Origin: Candidatus Iainarchaeum sp.
GTDB lineage: Archaea; Iainarchaeota; Iainarchaeia; Iainarchaeales; JAAZKV01
Assembly: GCA_028691435.1 (NCBI GenBank)
Contig: JAQUZG010000021.1
Location: 1-8,045 of the forward strand
Length of the DNA: 8,045 nt
Reading direction: 5' to 3'
Positions 5,538-8,045 of the stretch are shown here, one piece after another; within the stretch, counting starts at the first letter, position 1; each line of letters begins with the position of its first letter. A model generated the notes under the pieces. It was not told where the DNA came from. It did no database searches and worked only from the letters and a program-made list of their open reading frames with translations. The position numbers and the translations under genes were made by a program.

Positions 5538-8045
5538 TTAACTAGATTCATTTATTTGTTCGTCCATTTCATTTTTCAAACTGCCAAATTTTTCATTTTT
5601 TAATTTTAATCCAATTACTGAACTATGGTCTTTGTTTATTGCAACTCCAATTATTTGTTTTGCTTTTTTTGTTATTGTATCATTATGTGTTACTGCAATA
5701 AATTGACTTTTTCGTGAAATCATTTCAATTACATTTCCCATTTTTAATGAGTTTTCTTTATCAAGTGCCGCATCGGCTTCATCAAATGCATAGAATGGTG
5801 CTGGACTATAAAGTTGTATTGAAAACATAAATGCTAATGCCGTTAGTGTTTTTTCTCCGCCACTCAATGAATCCATATTTTGTAATTTTCCTTTCTTTAA
5901 TTTTGCATCAATTAAAAGACCACTTTCTAATGGATTCTCTATGTTTGTTAAGTCTAATTTTCCTTCTCCATCAAGGAATTTATCAAATAAGTCTTCAAAG
6001 TTTTTATTTACTTGATTAAAACAATCCATAAACACTTCTGTTCGTTTGAAATTAATTTTGTCAATCATGTCAAGAACTGTTAGTCTTTCTTCAGTAAGTT
6101 TATTTGATTTTTCTTGTATATCAACAACTTCTTTTTTTAATTCGTTAAAATTGTCAACTGCTTTCATATTTACTGCGCCAATATTTTCAAGACGTTTATC
6201 AATTGTAACTAATTTTTCTTTTAATTCATTAACTTCTCTTCCTTTTAATTTTTCAATCATTTCAAATAATTTATATTCTTCGCTTAAGTCTATTTTTTTT
6301 ACACTAAGTTTACTTTTTTCAATATTGTTTTCATTTACTCTAAATTCAATTTTTTTTACTCTTTCACTGTCTTTTTTTAGTGTTTCTTCAAGTTTTTCTA
6401 TTTTCTTATCCATTTTTTCTTTTTCAACGATTAATGATTGGTTGTTTTTCTTTGCCAAGTCAATCTCATGTTCTTTAACTTTAATTTCCTTTTCTTTTTC
6501 TACTAATGAAGCGTTTTTTTCTTCAATTTCTTTAGATAATTTATCAATTTCACTAGATAATTCAATGTTTTCCTTGCTAGAATTGCTTTCAAGTAGGTTT
6601 ATTTTGTTTAATGAATAGTTCAAATTGTTAGAGTCATGATCAACTAAACTTTTATTATGTATAAGTTCTTCGGTTGTCTTATTAATTAAAGCATATTCCT
6701 TAAAAATATTTTCAGTTTTAATCTCATTAATTTGTAATCTAATCTTTTCTCTTTTTTCTTTTAACTCTTCAACATGTTTGTTAATGTCTGTCCTATTCTT
6801 TTCTTCCTTTTCAAAATCTTTACTATTAACTTCCTTTAATTCAATTAATTCTTTATTGATTAATTTCTCTTTTTCAATTAACTCATTATAATCTCTAACT
6901 TGTCCACTTAAAATGTGCATTTCCTTAACCATTTGTTTTAACTTTTCAAGTTCACTTTTTTCTTTTTCAATCTCTTTATCGCATCGATTAATTTCATTTT
7001 TATTATGTTCTATCTTTTTACTTTTTTCACTTATTAAATGTAATCTCACTTTTTCATCAAGACTTGATTCACAAACTGGGCATTTTGATAATTCTTTTTT
7101 TAATTCATTTACTCTTTTTTCTTCTTCACTAATTATAGCAAGAGCAATACTTTTTTGATTTTTAATTAATTCAATTTTATTATCAATTTCATTAATTTTC
7201 TGTTCTGGATTAACTTTATTTATTTCATCTAATTTATGTTTTTTTTCTTTTACTTCATTTATTCTTTTTTCAATCAATTCTTTTTCATTACTTAGTCTTT
7301 TTTTATTTTTTAACATATTTTCTTGTTCTTTTTGAAATTGAGATAAATAAACTTCTAAATCAAACAATTGACTTCTTTTCTCTTCAATACTTTTGTTAAT
7401 TAATTCAAATTCTTCTTCATTTTTTTTAATTACTTTTGATTTTTCTTCAACAATTTTTTCCATTTCACTCTTTTTCTTTTTTATTTCATCTAATTTTTTT
7501 TCAATTTCATCAACTTTCTTTTTGTTTTCATCTAATTTTTTTTCAATTATTTCTTTTTCTTTATTTGAATGAGAATTATTCTTATTGTTTAAATCAATTT
7601 TTTCTTTATTCTTTTTGATAATTTCTTTTTTAAGCAATAATTTTTCTTTTTCAAGATTTAAATTAGATTTAATACTTTCATACTCTTTTCCAATTGTATT
7701 ATAAATTTCTTGAGAATTAGCTAAAACTTTGTTACTTAATTCATTTACTTTTTGTTTTGTTTCAACTAAAATTTGAGTATCTGTTGAAATGATTTTTTCG
7801 ATTTCTTCTTTTTGTTTTAATTGTTCGTTTAAATCATTTTCAATATTATTTAATCTTTTTTCAATCTCATTTAATTCGCTATCTAAAATAGTTGCTTTAA
7901 TTTGTTTTCTATCTTTTTCAAGTTCATCATATTCTTTAGCAATCTTCATCTCTTCTTCTAAATCAGTAAGATAAGTATTTCTTTCACTTAAAATAATCAT
8001 TGCTTCTCTAATTCTTGATTCTACCTTATCAAGTTCCTTGATAGC
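5538..8045 (-). CDS. smc: SMC-family chromosome ATPase with a Rad50-like zinc-hook motif, N-terminus beyond window
   Basis: SMC proteins are ring-forming ATPases that organise and segregate chromosomes. The frame runs off the window edge at 8045, so the ATG at 8000 is internal. Numbering here starts with the first visible codon, and 835 residues are seen. Residues 1-321 are coiled coil beginning AIKELDKVESRIRE, typical of the region just after an SMC N-terminal head. CPVC is at 322-325 (bases 7071-7082), and residues 326 to about 620 are the returning coil. The C-terminal head has GAVNMKAVDNF (623), signature SLSGGEKTLTALAFMF (LSGGE 727-731), Walker B FYAFDEADAALD (751-762, Asp755, Glu756) and QFIAVTHND (His787). 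This head is SMC-type, not Rad50-type. No globular hinge is visible where one is expected; CxxC sits near the middle of the coil. The missing part should be the Walker A head of about 165 residues, giving about 1000 in total against roughly 1170 for hinge-bearing SMC. Walker A cannot be checked here. Confidence 0.93.
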   Translation of the reverse strand, partial: AIKELDKVESRIREAMIILSERNTYLTDLEEEMKIAKEYDELEKDRKQIKATILDSELNEIEKRLNNIENDLNEQLKQKEEIEKIISTDTQILVETKQKVNELSNKVLANSQEIYNTIGKEYESIKSNLNLEKEKLLLKKEIIKKNKEKIDLNNKNNSHSNKEKEIIEKKLDENKKKVDEIEKKLDEIKKKKSEMEKIVEEKSKVIKKNEEEFELINKSIEEKRSQLFDLEVYLSQFQKEQENMLKNKKRLSNEKELIEKRINEVKEKKHKLDEINKVNPEQKINEIDNKIELIKNQKSIALAIISEEEKRVNELKKELSKCPVCESSLDEKVRLHLISEKSKKIEHNKNEINRCDKEIEKEKSELEKLKQMVKEMHILSGQVRDYNELIEKEKLINKELIELKEVNSKDFEKEEKNRTDINKHVEELKEKREKIRLQINEIKTENIFKEYALINKTTEELIHNKSLVDHDSNNLNYSLNKINLLESNSSKENIELSSEIDKLSKEIEEKNASLVEKEKEIKVKEHEIDLAKKNNQSLIVEKEKMDKKIEKLEETLKKDSERVKKIEFRVNENNIEKSKLSVKKIDLSEEYKLFEMIEKLKGREVNELKEKLVTIDKRLENIGAVNMKAVDNFNELKKEVVDIQEKSNKLTEERLTVLDMIDKINFKRTEVFMDCFNQVNKNFEDLFDKFLDGEGKLDLTNIENPLESGLLIDAKLKKGKLQNMDSLSGGEKTLTALAFMFSIQLYSPAPFYAFDEADAALDKENSLKMGNVIEMISRKSQFIAVTHNDTITKKAKQIIGVAINKDHSSVIGLKLKNEKFGSLKNEMDEQINESS
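7484..7548 (-). repeat. 42-bp tandem duplication in the SMC coiled coil
   Basis: A 23-base block at 7484-7506 recurs exactly at 7526-7548, a 42-base period. In the protein it gives two adjacent 14-residue units, IEKKLDENKKKVDE and IEKKLDEIKKKKSE (visible residues 167-180 and 181-194), each two heptads long. It keeps both reading frame and coiled-coil phase, so it looks like an in-frame duplication that lengthens the arm. Confidence 0.75.

Noticed and set aside
6046..6618. 190-residue plus-strand open frame and other plus-strand frames opposite the SMC gene
   Set aside because: They are rich in Ser, Phe and Leu, as expected for the antisense of Lys/Glu/Asn-rich coiled-coil codons, and have no recognisable domain.
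5538..8045. Rad50 as the identity of the minus-strand gene, because of CPVC
   Set aside because: The C-terminal head has SMC-specific sequences (GAVNM region, LSGGEKTLTALA, DEADAALD with QFIAVTH) instead of the Rad50 LSGGE...DEP form.

Overview
The window is an AT-rich stretch of an archaeal chromosome. The evidence for archaea is the L1-L10-L12 gene order with archaeal/eukaryotic-type proteins (uL10 with the insertion domain, a P1-type L12 ending in GLGALFG), TATA-type promoters, GGTGAT-type ribosome binding sites and a secreted Lon-like protease of the archaeal type. Low GC, compact spacing and a short L10 suggest a DPANN lineage (Woesearchaeota/Pacearchaeota-like), but that placement is inference.

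Layout. Bases 1-368 hold the 3' part of the L11 gene, closed by a hairpin plus T-rich tract. Bases 369-638 carry no gene but contain a TATA box and a GC-rich, strongly structured 5' leader (three tandem hairpins, 564-626) ahead of the L1 gene. L1 (639-1295), L10 (1295-2110) and L12 (2137-2430) form a tight operon with good Shine-Dalgarno sites, ended by an 11-bp hairpin at 2443-2470. Together these genes make the L1 stalk and the L10-L12 factor-recruiting stalk, with L11 at the base of the latter. The L10 here lacks the usual acidic C-terminal tail.

At 2631-5450 lies a membrane-anchored Lon-like (S16) protease without an ATPase domain. It has a TATA box placed for leaderless transcription, an export signal, a Ser-Lys dyad, a helical extracytoplasmic region, one membrane span and a long charged cytoplasmic tail. 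It converges on a minus-strand gene (5538 to beyond 8045) encoding most of an SMC ATPase, and the two share an inverted-repeat terminator at 5491-5527.

The most unusual item is the SMC protein. Its C-terminal head is typical of SMC, but the middle of its coiled coil carries a Rad50-like CPVC zinc-hook motif and no globular SMC hinge can be seen. The second is the L1 leader, whose repeated TTAGGC and CCGC elements allow mutually exclusive pairings just upstream of the ribosome binding site.
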